64,000 nucleotides of DNA from Aeromicrobium sp. Root495 (GCF_001426755.1 NZ_LMFJ01000003.1:22733-86732); one strand, 5' to 3'; shown: positions 17,738-26,262, counted from the stretch's first letter. Notes: generated by a model not told the origin, from the letters alone. Program-made: numbers and translations.

Positions 17738-18139
17738 ATGACCACTGACACCACCGCCCGCACCCATGACCGCTCGCTCTGGCTCCCGGGCGTCGCGTTC
17801 GCCGCAGCCGGTGCCGCCGCGGCCGTGCTGACAGCGTCCATCGCGAAGGCTGCAGGAGCGACGCTGGAGATCGACGGCGAGGCGGTCCCGTTGACGGGAT
17901 TCGCAGTCCTCGCGTTCGGCTTCTCGCTCCTCGGCCTCGTGATCGCCGCCGGCCTCCGGCGGTGGACGACGTCGCCCCGCACGGTCTTCGTGCGGATCAC
18001 GCTCGTGCTGCTCGTGCTCTCGCTCGTGCCGGACGTGCTGATGCCCGACATCGAGACGTCGACCCGGGTGGCTCTCGTGCTGGCGCACCTCGTGACGGCC
18101 TTCGTCGTCATCCCCGGGGTCGTGAGCCGACTGCGCTGA
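17738..18139 (+). CDS. DUF6069-family membrane protein
   Basis: A 133-aa protein with four predicted membrane helices (LPGVAFAAAGAAAAVLTAS, TGFAVLAFGFSLLGLVIAAG, VRITLVLLVLSLVPDVLM, ALVLAHLVTAFVVIPGVV), matching the DUF6069 family of actinobacteria, which has no known function. The VPDVLMP loop is characteristic. The start at ATG 17738 follows a GGAGAAGACC ribosome site. It faces the SRP RNA gene, which is read towards it. No operon partner. Confidence 0.8.
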   Translation: MTTDTTARTHDRSLWLPGVAFAAAGAAAAVLTASIAKAAGATLEIDGEAVPLTGFAVLAFGFSLLGLVIAAGLRRWTTSPRTVFVRITLVLLVLSLVPDVLMPDIETSTRVALVLAHLVTAFVVIPGVVSRLR

Positions 18140-18154
18140 GCGGGAGGAACGAAA

Positions 18155-18243
18155 GGACCCCTCGCGTACCCGCCAGAGCCCACTGACCCTTGCTGCCTTC
18201 CGGCCCTGGGGGAGTTGGGTGAGATAGCGCCACGCGAGGGGCT
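18155..18243 (-). ncRNA. ffs: Bacterial small SRP RNA (4.5S-type)
   Basis: Read on the minus strand, the centre holds the universally conserved SRP RNA domain IV motif GGCCGGAAGGCAGCAAGGG (GGAA tetraloop and asymmetric loop that bind Ffh). The ends pair as CCCCTCGCGT near 18235-18243 with ACGCGAGGGG near 18157-18166. A length of roughly 90 nt fits the short actinobacterial form. The ends are estimated from the pairing. It forms the SRP with Ffh for membrane-protein targeting and is divergent from tRNA-Ser. Confidence 0.93.
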
Positions 18244-18308
18244 GTCGATCATCATACGGACCGGCCCCGGCGCAGCCCAACCCGGCCGGGCCGGGTAACC
18301 TTCTCGAC

Positions 18309-18396
18309 GGAGGATTCGCATAGTGGCCTAGTGCGCTCGCTTGGAAAGCGGGTTGAGTGAAAGCTCTCAGGGGTTCGAATCCCCTATCCTCCGCCA
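18309..18396 (+). tRNA. tRNA-Ser (anticodon GGA), CCA encoded
   Basis: GGAGGAT at 18309 pairs with ATCCTCC ending at 18392; G discriminator at 18393 and CCA at 18394-18396. The anticodon stem-loop is CGCTTGGAAAGCG with anticodon GGA. A long class II variable arm and a standard T-loop (GGTTCGAATCC) are present. Its 3' 56 nt are repeated at 37737-37792, marking it as the attachment site of the integrated element; the gene remains intact. Confidence 0.96.
18341..18396 (+). repeat. Left attachment site (attL), 56-bp direct repeat within tRNA-Ser
   Basis: Runs from the anticodon loop (ttggaaagcgg...) to the CCA end and is identical to 37737-37792. The bases flanking it on both sides differ between the copies, so the repeat is exactly 56 bp. 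This is the usual size and location of a tyrosine-recombinase core in a tRNA gene. Confidence 0.95.
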
Positions 18397-18453
18397 GCGA
18401 TACCAAGGCAGATGCCGGTTCACGTTCTCGACGAATGCGGGCCGGCATCGTGC

Positions 18454-18479
18454 TTAGTCTCAGTTTTAGTCTCAGTTGG
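18454..18479 (+). repeat. 26-bp element-end repeat, left copy (possible integrase arm site)
   Basis: Two tandem 12-bp units of ttagtctcagtt followed by gg, identical over 26 bp to 37619-37644. It lies 57 bp inside attL and ends 20 bp before the integrase stop. Position and repeat structure fit integrase arm-type binding sites; binding is inferred. Confidence 0.7.
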
Positions 18480-18499
18480 CCACGACGGGTCATCGTTGG

Positions 18500-19720
18500 T
18501 CAGTCGTTGATGCTGTTGTCAGCGTCGAACAGCAGAGCATCGACGCGGTCGGCCACCTCGCGCCTGATCGGGTCAGTCACGTGTTGATACCTCGCCACCA
18601 TCGACGTGCTCGACCATCCCATCACCGACATCACGGTCCGCTCCGGGACGCCGAGGACGAGGAGGACCGTCGCCGCGGTGTGCCGCGCGTCGTGCAGCCG
18701 GACGCGACGCACTCCCGCTTCCTTGAGCAGTGCCCGCCAGGCCACGTAGTCGGTGTTCAGGCTCAGGGCCTCGCCGATCTCGCTCGCGAAGAGCCAGCCC
18801 TCGTCGACCCACCGCTCACCTGCGCGACGTCGTTCCGACGTCTGCACGGCGCGATGCTGCTCCAGCAGCCCTACTAGCGCGGCGGGTAGGCCGATGACGC
18901 GATAGCCCGCGACGGACTTCGTCGGACCGATGAGGTCGTTCCGCTGGACTCTCTCGGGACACCGACCAGGCGTCTTGCCGCACGTTCCTCCGCAGCCGTG
19001 CTCGTACGAGGGACGCAGTCGTGTGGATCGGATGCGGAGGGAGCGCGTCTCGAGGTCGACGTCGCTCCAGCGCAGACCGAGCGCTTCGCCCTGACGCAGG
19101 CCTAGCGCGAGGGCCAGCGCCCACCGCGCGCCGTTGCGCGCCTCTCGCGCGGTGGCGAGGAGCTGTTGGACCTCGGCGACGCTCAGCGGCTCGACCGGTT
19201 CGGGGACGATGCGCGGCGCGCGGGCGAGCTGCGCGACGTTGCGTGCCACGTGGCCGCGTCGCACCGCTTCGCTGAGCGCCGCGCGGACCGTCCGGTGCAC
19301 TTGATGGGCGGTGGCAGGACGCGCGCCTCCGTCGACCATTCTTCGGTACAAGGTCTCCAGGTGCTCTGGCGTCAGTCGCTCCAAACGGTGCGCGCCGACG
19401 GCCGGCACGAGGTGCTTGTGGACTGCGGTCCGGTACGCCTGGAAGGTCGAGTCGCGAAGCCCAGGCCGAACGATGGCGTCGAGCCAGTACCGGAGCCAGC
19501 TCTCGACGGTCCACTTCGACCCAGCGTTCGGAACGCGGGCCTGCTCCCGAAGCCGCTCCAGCGCACGAACCTTGCGAACGGCATTTGCTTTGGACTTGGC
19601 CGAGACATGGCGGCGATCCGGCTTCCCGTCGTCACGAACTCCGACCGTGATCCGGCCATGCCAGTACCCGTCGGCGCCGAGGTAGACGGTCGAGGCGAGA
19701 TTCGGGTTGCGTGGACTCAT
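18500..19720 (-). CDS. int: Tyrosine-family site-specific integrase
   Basis: A 406-aa phage-type tyrosine recombinase. N-terminal AP2-like arm-binding region (YWHGRITVGVRDDGKPDRR), SAM-like core-binding domain (about 70-170: WLRYWLDAIVRPGLRDSTF), then the catalytic domain with R209 (LGLRQGEALGLRW), H343-x2-R346 in RLHDARHTAA, and nucleophile Y378 (VARYQHV). A cysteine-bearing insertion (C243, C247, C254) is seen in other actinobacterial integrases. It is read toward tRNA-Ser, ending about 100 bp from the attachment core. Its ATG overlaps the excisionase stop by 4 bp. It catalyses integration and, with the excisionase, excision at the 56-bp repeat. Confidence 0.95.
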   Translation of the reverse strand: MSPRNPNLASTVYLGADGYWHGRITVGVRDDGKPDRRHVSAKSKANAVRKVRALERLREQARVPNAGSKWTVESWLRYWLDAIVRPGLRDSTFQAYRTAVHKHLVPAVGAHRLERLTPEHLETLYRRMVDGGARPATAHQVHRTVRAALSEAVRRGHVARNVAQLARAPRIVPEPVEPLSVAEVQQLLATAREARNGARWALALALGLRQGEALGLRWSDVDLETRSLRIRSTRLRPSYEHGCGGTCGKTPGRCPERVQRNDLIGPTKSVAGYRVIGLPAALVGLLEQHRAVQTSERRRAGERWVDEGWLFASEIGEALSLNTDYVAWRALLKEAGVRRVRLHDARHTAATVLLVLGVPERTVMSVMGWSSTSMVARYQHVTDPIRREVADRVDALLFDADNSIND

Positions 19721-19941
19721 GGCAGAGGAGGCTTCTCGCCAGGAGCGTCCTGGGAGCGCAGCCGTGCGACGTACTCGTCGAGGCAGACGACGGGAACGCG
19801 GCGGAGTCGGCCTATCCGGACGGAGTCGACCTCTTGCTCCTGGATAAGCCTGAACATCGATGTTCTCGCAATGCCCAAACGGCGTGCCGCGTCCTCAACC
19901 GTGACGAGCAGCGGCTCGGGTGCAGAAGAATCGGCTGTCAT
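19717..19941 (-). CDS. Excisionase-type HTH protein
   Basis: A 74-aa MerR-like winged-helix protein (VTVEDAARRLGIARTSMFRLIQEQEVDSVRIGRLRRVPVVCLDEYVARL), the standard helix-turn-helix excisionase/AlpA-like family in actinobacterial elements. It overlaps the integrase start by 4 bp, so the two are cotranscribed and coupled. It should bend DNA at the attachment region and bias the integrase to excision, and may also regulate the operon. The order xis-int-tRNA is classic. Confidence 0.88.
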   Translation of the reverse strand: MTADSSAPEPLLVTVEDAARRLGIARTSMFRLIQEQEVDSVRIGRLRRVPVVCLDEYVARLRSQDAPGEKPPLP

Positions 19942-20279
19942 GCGGTTTCCCGGATCATTTCTTCCTCCTAGCGACTCAGGGTCTGCCGAGGGAGTCCAGA
20001 GGTCAGTATCGAGCAGAGTGCATCTCTAAACCGATATCGAGGCAACTCGTCCACAGGCGAACTGATGACCCCGTCGGGGTTGTGGACGGAGCCGCCATGG
20101 CTAGGAATCAACCGAGACGTTGACGAGCAACGACCCTTATGTCACGCTTGAGGTGGTCCAGAGGTGCGCCCTGAGACCGACCCGATCGAGTGTCGATCGG
20201 GTTTTTTGTTGCCCAGCGGGCAGAGCCTGTAGAGCCGACGGTCGCCTTCGTTGCACTGTCACGCAGATACTCTGGCTCG
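19942..20279. other. Intergenic region upstream of xis, with an orphan terminator
   Basis: About 340 bp with no convincing gene. It must hold the leftward xis-int promoter. A strong plus-strand terminator at 20181-20207 has no plus-strand gene before it, so a short untranslated RNA from this region is possible. A gtccacaggcg / gtggacggagc pair near 20050 and 20081 is a weak inverted feature. Confidence 0.5.
20181..20207 (+). terminator. Rho-independent terminator
   Basis: CCCGATCGA (20181-20189), loop GTG, TCGATCGGG (20193-20201), then six T residues. A textbook intrinsic terminator for plus-strand transcription, unusual in such GC-rich DNA. It precedes the IF2_N-like/HTH gene by about 70 bp. 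Confidence 0.85.
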
Positions 20280-21047
20280 ATGCGAGTGCATGAGCTGGCG
20301 GCTGAACTGCACATCGAGGCGCGCACGCTCATCGACCTGTTGCGAAGCGACGGTGAATGGGTTGCATCGCATCTGAGCTCGGTCCCCGATCCGGTAGCCC
20401 AGCGAATCATCGCCGACCCGCCCCCGCCCTCGCGCGCAGCCAGGCCGCAGGTGCGGTCTACACCCGGACCGGCTTTGCGCAGCGACTCGTTTGCACCGTT
20501 TCCTCGGGAAGTGAGTGCGCCCAAGCGGCGGAGACCGGGACCAGCCCGCATCATGCTTAAGGCGCGGCAGAGCGACGGTGACTTTCGTGTCGGCCGGCCT
20601 CGGCCGAGGGGCGCCGAACGAATGACGACTCGCGACGCTGCATTTGCCTGCGGCGTCAGCATGTCGACGATTCGCCAATGGGTTCATCGCGGATACCTCG
20701 TGCCAGTGGGCAAAGAGGGCCCAGCCCACGTCTTTGATGCCTACGACGTTCAGGTGGCGAGCGACTCCGTGAAGGACCGCACGCGACGCCCCGGGCGCAA
20801 GGTCGAGCCTGGAAGATGGTCGCTGTACGCATTCGACGGACTCAGCATCCCAGCCAAGCATCACAACGTCCTCGTCGACATAGATCAGGCCGCAGGCCTC
20901 GTGTCGGTAGCGCCCTCCACCATCCGCTCGTGGATCCGCCGCGGGCACCTCACACCATCGCCGACCTCGCGCCCTCGCCACACGAGGATCCGCATCGGTG
21001 ACGTCCTCGCGGCCTCACGCCGCGGCGACGGTCGAAGCCGCCGCTAG
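20280..21047 (+). CDS. Element protein with IF2_N-like N-terminus and two MerR-like HTH domains
   Basis: A 255-aa protein. The ATG at 20280 is chosen because MRVHELAAELHIEARTLIDLLRSDG is a near-canonical IF2_N domain (the small helical domain at the start of translation factor IF-2). A basic linker follows. Two HTH modules then come: MTTRDAAFACGVSMSTIRQWVHRGYL (about 145-190) and VDIDQAAGLVSVAPSTIRSWIRRGHL (about 205-250). No catalytic motif is visible. It probably binds DNA as an element regulator or replication/transfer accessory protein. It is followed by its own terminator. The domain reading is mine, without a search. Confidence 0.72.
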   Translation: MRVHELAAELHIEARTLIDLLRSDGEWVASHLSSVPDPVAQRIIADPPPPSRAARPQVRSTPGPALRSDSFAPFPREVSAPKRRRPGPARIMLKARQSDGDFRVGRPRPRGAERMTTRDAAFACGVSMSTIRQWVHRGYLVPVGKEGPAHVFDAYDVQVASDSVKDRTRRPGRKVEPGRWSLYAFDGLSIPAKHHNVLVDIDQAAGLVSVAPSTIRSWIRRGHLTPSPTSRPRHTRIRIGDVLAASRRGDGRSRR

Positions 21048-21153
21048 CGGCCCCATCTTGGCCCACTCCTGACTCGGAGAAGGGAGGCCTCATGAGACCT
21101 CCCTAGGCGTAGCTCTACCCAAATTCGCCCTCCAACTCATCCCCGTTCAACGA

Positions 21154-21177
21154 AGCTCGCCCCCGGCGGGCTTTTTT
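21154..21177 (+). terminator. Rho-independent terminator after the IF2_N-like/HTH gene
   Basis: AGCTCGCC (21154-21161) pairs, with a G-T mismatch, with GGCGGGCT (21165-21171 and flank) across ccc and is followed by seven T residues. It ends the upstream 255-aa gene's transcript about 110 bp after its stop. Confidence 0.8.
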
Positions 21178-21178
21178 T

Positions 21179-21379
21179 ATGCCCGAAAGCAGGCACACCA
21201 TGCTTGATCTACTGTCGCTGTCGCGATTTGACGACGGAACAGCCTTGGTCTGGATCGCCGCTATGTACTGGCCCCTGCGCGCTCTTGGGCGCGCCGTGTT
21301 GTTCGTCTGGTTCAGGAACCAGAGTGGCCGCGTGCGAGAAGACGTCATCCGACTCGTCCAGGCCTTAAGGGGGCGCTGA
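21179..21379 (+). CDS. Small hypothetical protein with one membrane segment
   Basis: A 66-aa frame (MPESRHTMLDLLSLSRFDDGTALVWIAAMYWPLRALGRAVLFVWF...). It has one or two short hydrophobic stretches (ALVWIAAMYWPL, ALGRAVLFVWF) and a basic tail (VQALRGR). The first ATG lies right after a terminator T-tract, so translation would need a promoter overlapping the terminator; the second ATG (21200) is an alternative. No family is recognised. It lies between the HTH gene and the relaxase in the element, where small transfer or maintenance proteins are common. Real but unproven. Confidence 0.4.
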   Translation: MPESRHTMLDLLSLSRFDDGTALVWIAAMYWPLRALGRAVLFVWFRNQSGRVREDVIRLVQALRGR

Positions 21380-21660
21380 GCCGTGCGCTTCACACAGGCG
21401 CGCGCACCGCCGCCGACTCAAACAACACCGCTCGCGGCTCCGATCGAGCCAGAACGAACCCGGCCACCGAGCCGGGCGGACTTTGACGACCCCTCAGACA
21501 GCCCCCATGACCAAAACCACGACTCGTCGCCGAGCATCATGCCGCTTACCGGTTCTGTCCCAACCGCTCCGACCGACCCCATACAACCGCCACACACCTC
21601 TTGCATTGTCGGTCGTAGAGTCCTCCGAGGCAGGTCCGATTGCCCTGGGGGTAAGTGACG
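21380..21660. other. Non-coding region upstream of the relaxase, candidate oriT
   Basis: About 280 bp, Pro-codon-rich in one frame but with no credible protein. It contains the hairpin CCCGGC-6 nt-GCCGGG at 21459-21476 and a short tattgtc-like stretch near 21605. In MobF elements oriT usually lies just upstream of the relaxase, so this is the most likely place; no nic site can be assigned by eye. Confidence 0.35.
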
Positions 21661-24600
21661 ATGTCCCTCCACAAACTGTCGGCCGGGTCGAGGTATGACT
21701 ACCTGACTCGACAGGTTGCGGCGTTGGATGCGACTGACAAGGGGCACAGCACCTTGGACGCTTACTACTCCGAGAACGGCGAGGCACCTGGTCGCTGGGT
21801 GGGTTCCGGGCTGGCTGGAATTGATGGCCTCGTGCATGGCGATGTCGTGACGTCAGATCAGATGAGAGCCCTCTTCGCCTACGGCCTTCACCCCCTCGCC
21901 GCCGAACAGGACGGACCGGAAGACGCGGCGTCGGAGTCTGAATCTCCACGCCATCTCGGCGCTCCGTTCAAGGTCTTCGACGCTGACGCGCCGGACTACA
22001 TCGTCGAGGTCGCCAGGCGGCTCGACTCGCTCAATGTCGCTGCTGGTCGACCGCGCAAGGCTTCCTTGCCGCTGGAGGTCAGGGCTCGGGTCCGTAGTGA
22101 AGTAGCGGCTGAATTCTTCGAACGCCGGCAAGGGCGCGCGCCTGCGGACTCGCGCGAGCTGGCGTCAGCGATCGCTCGATACTCACGGCCGAAGTCATCA
22201 GCGGTATCTGGGTACGACCTGACGTTCTCTCCGGTCAAGAGTGTTTCGACGCTGTGGGCTGTCGCCGACGAACAGGTGTCGGCCCGAGTCGAGCGAGCCC
22301 ACGATGCGGCCGTCGCCGCCGCCTTGGAGTTCATCGAGCGAGAGGCCCTATTCACGCGTCGAGGCATGAACGGCGTGCGTCAGGTTGACGTACGAGGCCT
22401 CGTCGCCACCGCCTTCACGCACCGCGACTCGCGCGCGGGAGACCCAGACCTCCACACCCACGTTGCGGTCGCCAACAAGGTGCAGGCAGTCGACGACGGC
22501 GCCTGGCTTTCGATCGACGGCCGCCTGCTCTACCAATCGGCGGTCACGGCGTCGGAGGTCTACAACACGGCGCTAGAGAAGCATCTGGTGCAAGACCTCG
22601 GAGTCCAGTTCGCTGAGCGCCCAGGCCAGTCACGCGGCAAGCGGGCGGTGCGCGAGATCGTGGGCGTCGACGAGTCGCTCAACTCGCGATGGTCCTCGCG
22701 GCGGGCGGAAATCGTCACCCGAACGGGTGAGCTCGCGGCCGACTTTCAACAGGCTCATGGACGCCCGCCGACCCCGACCGAAGCGCTCGAGCTGAGCCAA
22801 CGGGCCACGCTCGAGACGCGCGATCCAAAGCACGCGCACCGCTCCAGGCGGGATCAACGCCGGGAATGGCGGCGGCAGGCAGCTGAGATTCTCGGCGCCG
22901 AACCGGCGGTCGCGCGCATGGTGGCCACGGCACTCTCGACCTCCCAGAACGACCTGTCGCACGTCGACTCGCATTGGGTGAATCGGACGGCAAGCGAAGT
23001 CGTCAGGACGGTCCAAAGTCATCGGTCGACCTGGCAGACGCGGCACCTGCAGGCTGAAGTTCTACGGCGGGTCCGAACCGCCGATCTGCTTCCCGAGCAG
23101 GTCGACGACGTCACAAGACTTGTCCTCGATCATGCGCGCGACATGTCCGTACTGATCGTGACTGACAGGGATGGCATCGATGAACCGTCGTCCTTAACGC
23201 GGCAGGATCAGTCGAGCATCTATTCCGTGGCGGGAAGTGATCTCTACTCATCGCAGGGCATCCTCGACGCCGAGGCGCGAATCGTCGAAGCTGCAGGGCT
23301 CACGGACAGGCCACGCGTTCCCCATGCCTTGGTCGACCTGGCACTGGCCGAAGCCCGGGCGCTCGGAACCCCACTCAACTCTGGTCAGGAAGCGCTGGTG
23401 CGGGAACTGGCGACCAGCGGCAGAGCAGTGCAGGTGGCCTTGGCGCCCGCGGGGAGCGGAAAGACGACCGCGATGGCCACCCTGGCCAAGGCCTGGACCG
23501 AGGCCGGCGGCGAAGTCGTGGCTCTCGCACCATCAGCCGCAGCATCCAACCTGCTGGGCCAACAGATCGGCGCTCCCTCAGAGACGATCGCCAAGTTCGT
23601 TCACGATCTCAGAGGGGACCGAGCGGCTTGGAGCCAGGAAATCGGAGCACGGTCGCTCGTGCTCATCGACGAAGCTGGCATGGCCGACACGCTTTCGTTG
23701 GACGACGTGATCCGCCACGCCGGAGCGCGCGGCGCGACGGTCAGGCTCGTCGGCGACGACCAGCAGCTCGCCGCAGTCGGCGCCGGAGGGGTCCTGCGCG
23801 ACATCGATGCGGAGCACGGATCTATCCGGCTTCGAGAGCTCATGCGGTTTCAGGACGCGGGCGAACGAGCGGCCACTCTCGCGCTCCGAGAGGGTCGGCA
23901 TGAGGCCATCGGGTTCTACTTGGACAACCAACGGGTCCATATCGGCGAACGAACTCAACTCATCGAGGAGGTCTTCCACGACTGGAGAACGGACGTGGCC
24001 AGCGGACGAGAGTCGATCATGCTCGGCCCTACGCGCGAGGTCGTCGCGGAACTCAACGCGCGAGCCCGCCAGTACTTCCGAGCCCTGGCAGACCATCCGA
24101 CGGAGGAACTCCTCTTGTCCGACGGAAACCGAGCCGGCGTTGGAGATCTCGTGATCACTCGACACAACAGCCGCAAGCTCCGCAGCAGCGCAACCGACTG
24201 GGTCAAGAATGGGGATCGATGGATCATCGTCGGCCTCGAAGACGCAGGTTCGCTCTGGGTCCGCCACGTCAGCTCCGGGCTCAGGACAACGTTGCCGGCT
24301 GACTACGTTGCCGACCACGTTGAGCTGGGATATGCCACGACCGTCCACGCCGCTCAAGGGGTTTCTGTCGACACCGTGCGAGGCATCGTGACCGGACAAG
24401 AATCACGCCGGCAGCTCTACACGCTTCTCACGCGCGGCCGCCTCGAAAACCATGCCTACGTGATCACTGCGACTGAAGGAGACCGGGACGCGCCACCTGA
24501 TCCGGGAGCGGCGGATCAACCGACCGCCACGGGCATCCTCGAGAGTGTTCTCGATCGTGACTTGTCGGCCAAGTCGGCAACGTCCATTCGGCGCGAAGCC

Positions 24601-25416
24601 GACACCGGAACGACGAGGCTCGCGGCCGCTGTTGCGCGTCTGGATGACGGGATGCGGCTCGCAGCCGGACATGTCGTCGGGGCGGAGGCGGTTGAGGCTC
24701 TCACCGAGATCGCCGAGGATCTCGTGCCGGGGATCAGTGGCGAACCGGCTTGGCCGACCCTGCGAGCCAACCTGATCCTGCGGCAAGCCGACACCGCCGA
24801 TGCGGATGCTCAGCTCGAGAGTGCTGTGCGCCGCAAAGATCTCGATGGCATCGAGGACCGCGCCGCCCTCATCGACTGGCGCATGCGTGAAGTGACACCG
24901 ACCTCGCCGGGCTCGTCCAGGCAGGGCCCACCGCGCATCCCCCGAAGGCTGCTGGCGGACCCCACCTGGGGTGACTACCTGCTGCGCCGCGCCCAGCTGG
25001 TCGCGGGCCTCAGCGAAGAGACTGCACCCGGAGCAGCGCCTCAACAGCCCGGAAGGACTGGCGATGAGCTCGACCACCGCGGCGTCGCGAGGGCGCGGTG
25101 GGTCGCAGCTGTAAACGAGCTCCAGCCTCTTCACGACCCGTTCAGCGCCACGCTGTCCGCGCGCCTCTCGAGGCTCGAGGCGGAAGGGCTCGATCCCGGC
25201 TCAATGCTCCAGGCAGCGTTTGCAGAAGGCCCTGTTCCTGATGACCATGCTTCGGCAGCCCTTTGGTGGAGGATCGAGCGGTGCCGTGGAGAGGGCGTGG
25301 GGGCCGCTGGACAGCCGCCAGAAGGACAGCCGAGGGAGCTCGAACCGCAACGGTCGGGCTACCTCGATCGTTCGGTGCGTGTCTCCGCTCGAGGCATCGC
25401 GCCGCCTCATGTCTGA
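21661..25416 (+). CDS. MobF-family conjugative relaxase-helicase (TraA/TrwC-like)
   Basis: A protein of about 1251 aa starting at ATG 21661 (MSLHKLSAGSRYDYLTRQVAALD; GTG 21655 is possible). Residues 1-400 are the TrwC relaxase domain: N-terminal tyrosines in SRYDYL, YDLTFSPVKSVSTLWA, and the three-histidine metal site in FTHRDSRAGDPDLHTHVAV. Residues about 580-960 are an SF1 (RecD-like) helicase with Walker A APAGSGKTTAM (about 595-605) and Walker B LVLIDEAGMAD, plus YATTVHAAQGVSVDT near the end. It nicks at oriT and unwinds the transferred strand. No coupling protein or T4SS gene is nearby. Confidence 0.93.
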   Translation: MSLHKLSAGSRYDYLTRQVAALDATDKGHSTLDAYYSENGEAPGRWVGSGLAGIDGLVHGDVVTSDQMRALFAYGLHPLAAEQDGPEDAASESESPRHLGAPFKVFDADAPDYIVEVARRLDSLNVAAGRPRKASLPLEVRARVRSEVAAEFFERRQGRAPADSRELASAIARYSRPKSSAVSGYDLTFSPVKSVSTLWAVADEQVSARVERAHDAAVAAALEFIEREALFTRRGMNGVRQVDVRGLVATAFTHRDSRAGDPDLHTHVAVANKVQAVDDGAWLSIDGRLLYQSAVTASEVYNTALEKHLVQDLGVQFAERPGQSRGKRAVREIVGVDESLNSRWSSRRAEIVTRTGELAADFQQAHGRPPTPTEALELSQRATLETRDPKHAHRSRRDQRREWRRQAAEILGAEPAVARMVATALSTSQNDLSHVDSHWVNRTASEVVRTVQSHRSTWQTRHLQAEVLRRVRTADLLPEQVDDVTRLVLDHARDMSVLIVTDRDGIDEPSSLTRQDQSSIYSVAGSDLYSSQGILDAEARIVEAAGLTDRPRVPHALVDLALAEARALGTPLNSGQEALVRELATSGRAVQVALAPAGSGKTTAMATLAKAWTEAGGEVVALAPSAAASNLLGQQIGAPSETIAKFVHDLRGDRAAWSQEIGARSLVLIDEAGMADTLSLDDVIRHAGARGATVRLVGDDQQLAAVGAGGVLRDIDAEHGSIRLRELMRFQDAGERAATLALREGRHEAIGFYLDNQRVHIGERTQLIEEVFHDWRTDVASGRESIMLGPTREVVAELNARARQYFRALADHPTEELLLSDGNRAGVGDLVITRHNSRKLRSSATDWVKNGDRWIIVGLEDAGSLWVRHVSSGLRTTLPADYVADHVELGYATTVHAAQGVSVDTVRGIVTGQESRRQLYTLLTRGRLENHAYVITATEGDRDAPPDPGAADQPTATGILESVLDRDLSAKSATSIRREADTGTTRLAAAVARLDDGMRLAAGHVVGAEAVEALTEIAEDLVPGISGEPAWPTLRANLILRQADTADADAQLESAVRRKDLDGIEDRAALIDWRMREVTPTSPGSSRQGPPRIPRRLLADPTWGDYLLRRAQLVAGLSEETAPGAAPQQPGRTGDELDHRGVARARWVAAVNELQPLHDPFSATLSARLSRLEAEGLDPGSMLQAAFAEGPVPDDHASAALWWRIERCRGEGVGAAGQPPEGQPRELEPQRSGYLDRSVRVSARGIAPPHV

Positions 25417-25435
25417 TGCTGCCTGCTCGACCACG

Positions 25436-25560
25436 TCAGGGGGCGGAGACTACTGGCGGCGCCAGCTCGGCGACCTTCCGGTCGAGGTCGTCGGAACGTC
25501 GTCGAAGGCTTGAGCACAGCCGACTCGTACCAGGTCGGGAAAGGACCAGCGCACCCGTGG
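25436..25560 (-). pseudogene. Decayed arsC C-terminal fragment (copy 1)
   Basis: On the minus strand this reads as the tail of a low-molecular-weight-phosphatase-type arsenate reductase: W-S-F-P-D-L-V-R-V-G-C-A-Q-A-F-D-D-V, then a one-base deletion, then DDLDRKVAELAPPVVSAP and a stop at 25436. It aligns with the C-terminus of the intact ArsR-ArsC fusion at 39267 (SVPDPVRVGGQGAFDDAFDEI). No 5' part is present. It lies just after the relaxase gene. Confidence 0.72.
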
Positions 25561-25602
25561 AGTTTGCGGCGGTCGAACGTGGCATCAGTCGTGCAGAAGA
25601 CG

Positions 25603-26262
25603 TCACCTGGAATGAGAGTTCGTGCTCGTATCGGCCAGATCGTCGGCGGTAGCAACGACGAGACCACCCAGCATGAAGGCAACGATCGCCGCGACTAGTG
25701 CGCCGGTAGGGATGGAGGGGATGAGGCGTCGTAAACCCGAGGTCGCGGCCGGCGCTGCGTGGTACTCGTGCGTCAGTGCGTGCCCCTTGCCGCGCTGGAG
25801 CAGGTGCCGATTCACTGGGTATGCGGCGAAGAACGCCACCGTCAGGGCGATCATCATGCCGATCCAGAACAGGACGTTGACGAGGCCAGCGTCCATCGCG
25901 CCGGGGATGATCGCCATGACGAGATTGTCGACGACTTCCATGGTCGCGATCGAGAGCGTGTCAGCAGCCAGGACCACACTGAGGGCGGCACCGGCCCCCA
26001 GGCCCGCTTTCAGCAGCGGAAGTGTCGACAGGGTGTACCCGAACACGAAAGCGAGTCCGATCGACATCGCGATCGTGACGCCGTTCGAGAGGCCCGCAGC
26101 GGTACCGATCATGAGGCCGATGATCTCGCCGATCGCACACCCAGTGAGGCAGTGCAGCGTTGCGCTGGCTGCCATCGATTTCAGTCCCCCGCCGTGGTCG
26201 TGGTGGCCCAGCGCACCGTGATCTTCGTGGTGCATGTCGTGGTGAGTGTGGTGCTCGTTCAT
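25603..26262 (-). CDS. DUF4396 membrane protein with His-rich N-terminus
   Basis: A 219-aa protein with a His-rich metal-binding leader (MNEHHTHHDMHHEDHG), then about five membrane segments with LHCLTGCAIGEIIGLMIG near the start, typical of DUF4396, a family often placed beside copper-handling genes. The conserved Cys pair CLTGC lies at the start of the first helix. The ATG follows AGGAGGTCCGCG. It is divergent from the DUF6153 gene across a CsoR-type operator (26309-26327), so it is probably copper-inducible. A role in copper or other soft-metal homeostasis at the membrane is inferred. Confidence 0.82.
   Translation of the reverse strand: MNEHHTHHDMHHEDHGALGHHDHGGGLKSMAASATLHCLTGCAIGEIIGLMIGTAAGLSNGVTIAMSIGLAFVFGYTLSTLPLLKAGLGAGAALSVVLAADTLSIATMEVVDNLVMAIIPGAMDAGLVNVLFWIGMMIALTVAFFAAYPVNRHLLQRGKGHALTHEYHAAPAATSGLRRLIPSIPTGALVAAIVAFMLGGLVVATADDLADTSTNSHSR

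Noticed and set aside
17669..18493. Minus-strand open frame spanning tRNA-Ser and the SRP RNA gene
   Set aside because: Same tRNA-derived artefact (EDRGFEPLRAFTQPAFQ); RNA genes explain the sequence.
21383..21658. 91-codon Pro/Thr-rich frame before the relaxase
   Set aside because: Low-complexity, no family, overlaps the region expected for oriT; kept as non-coding.
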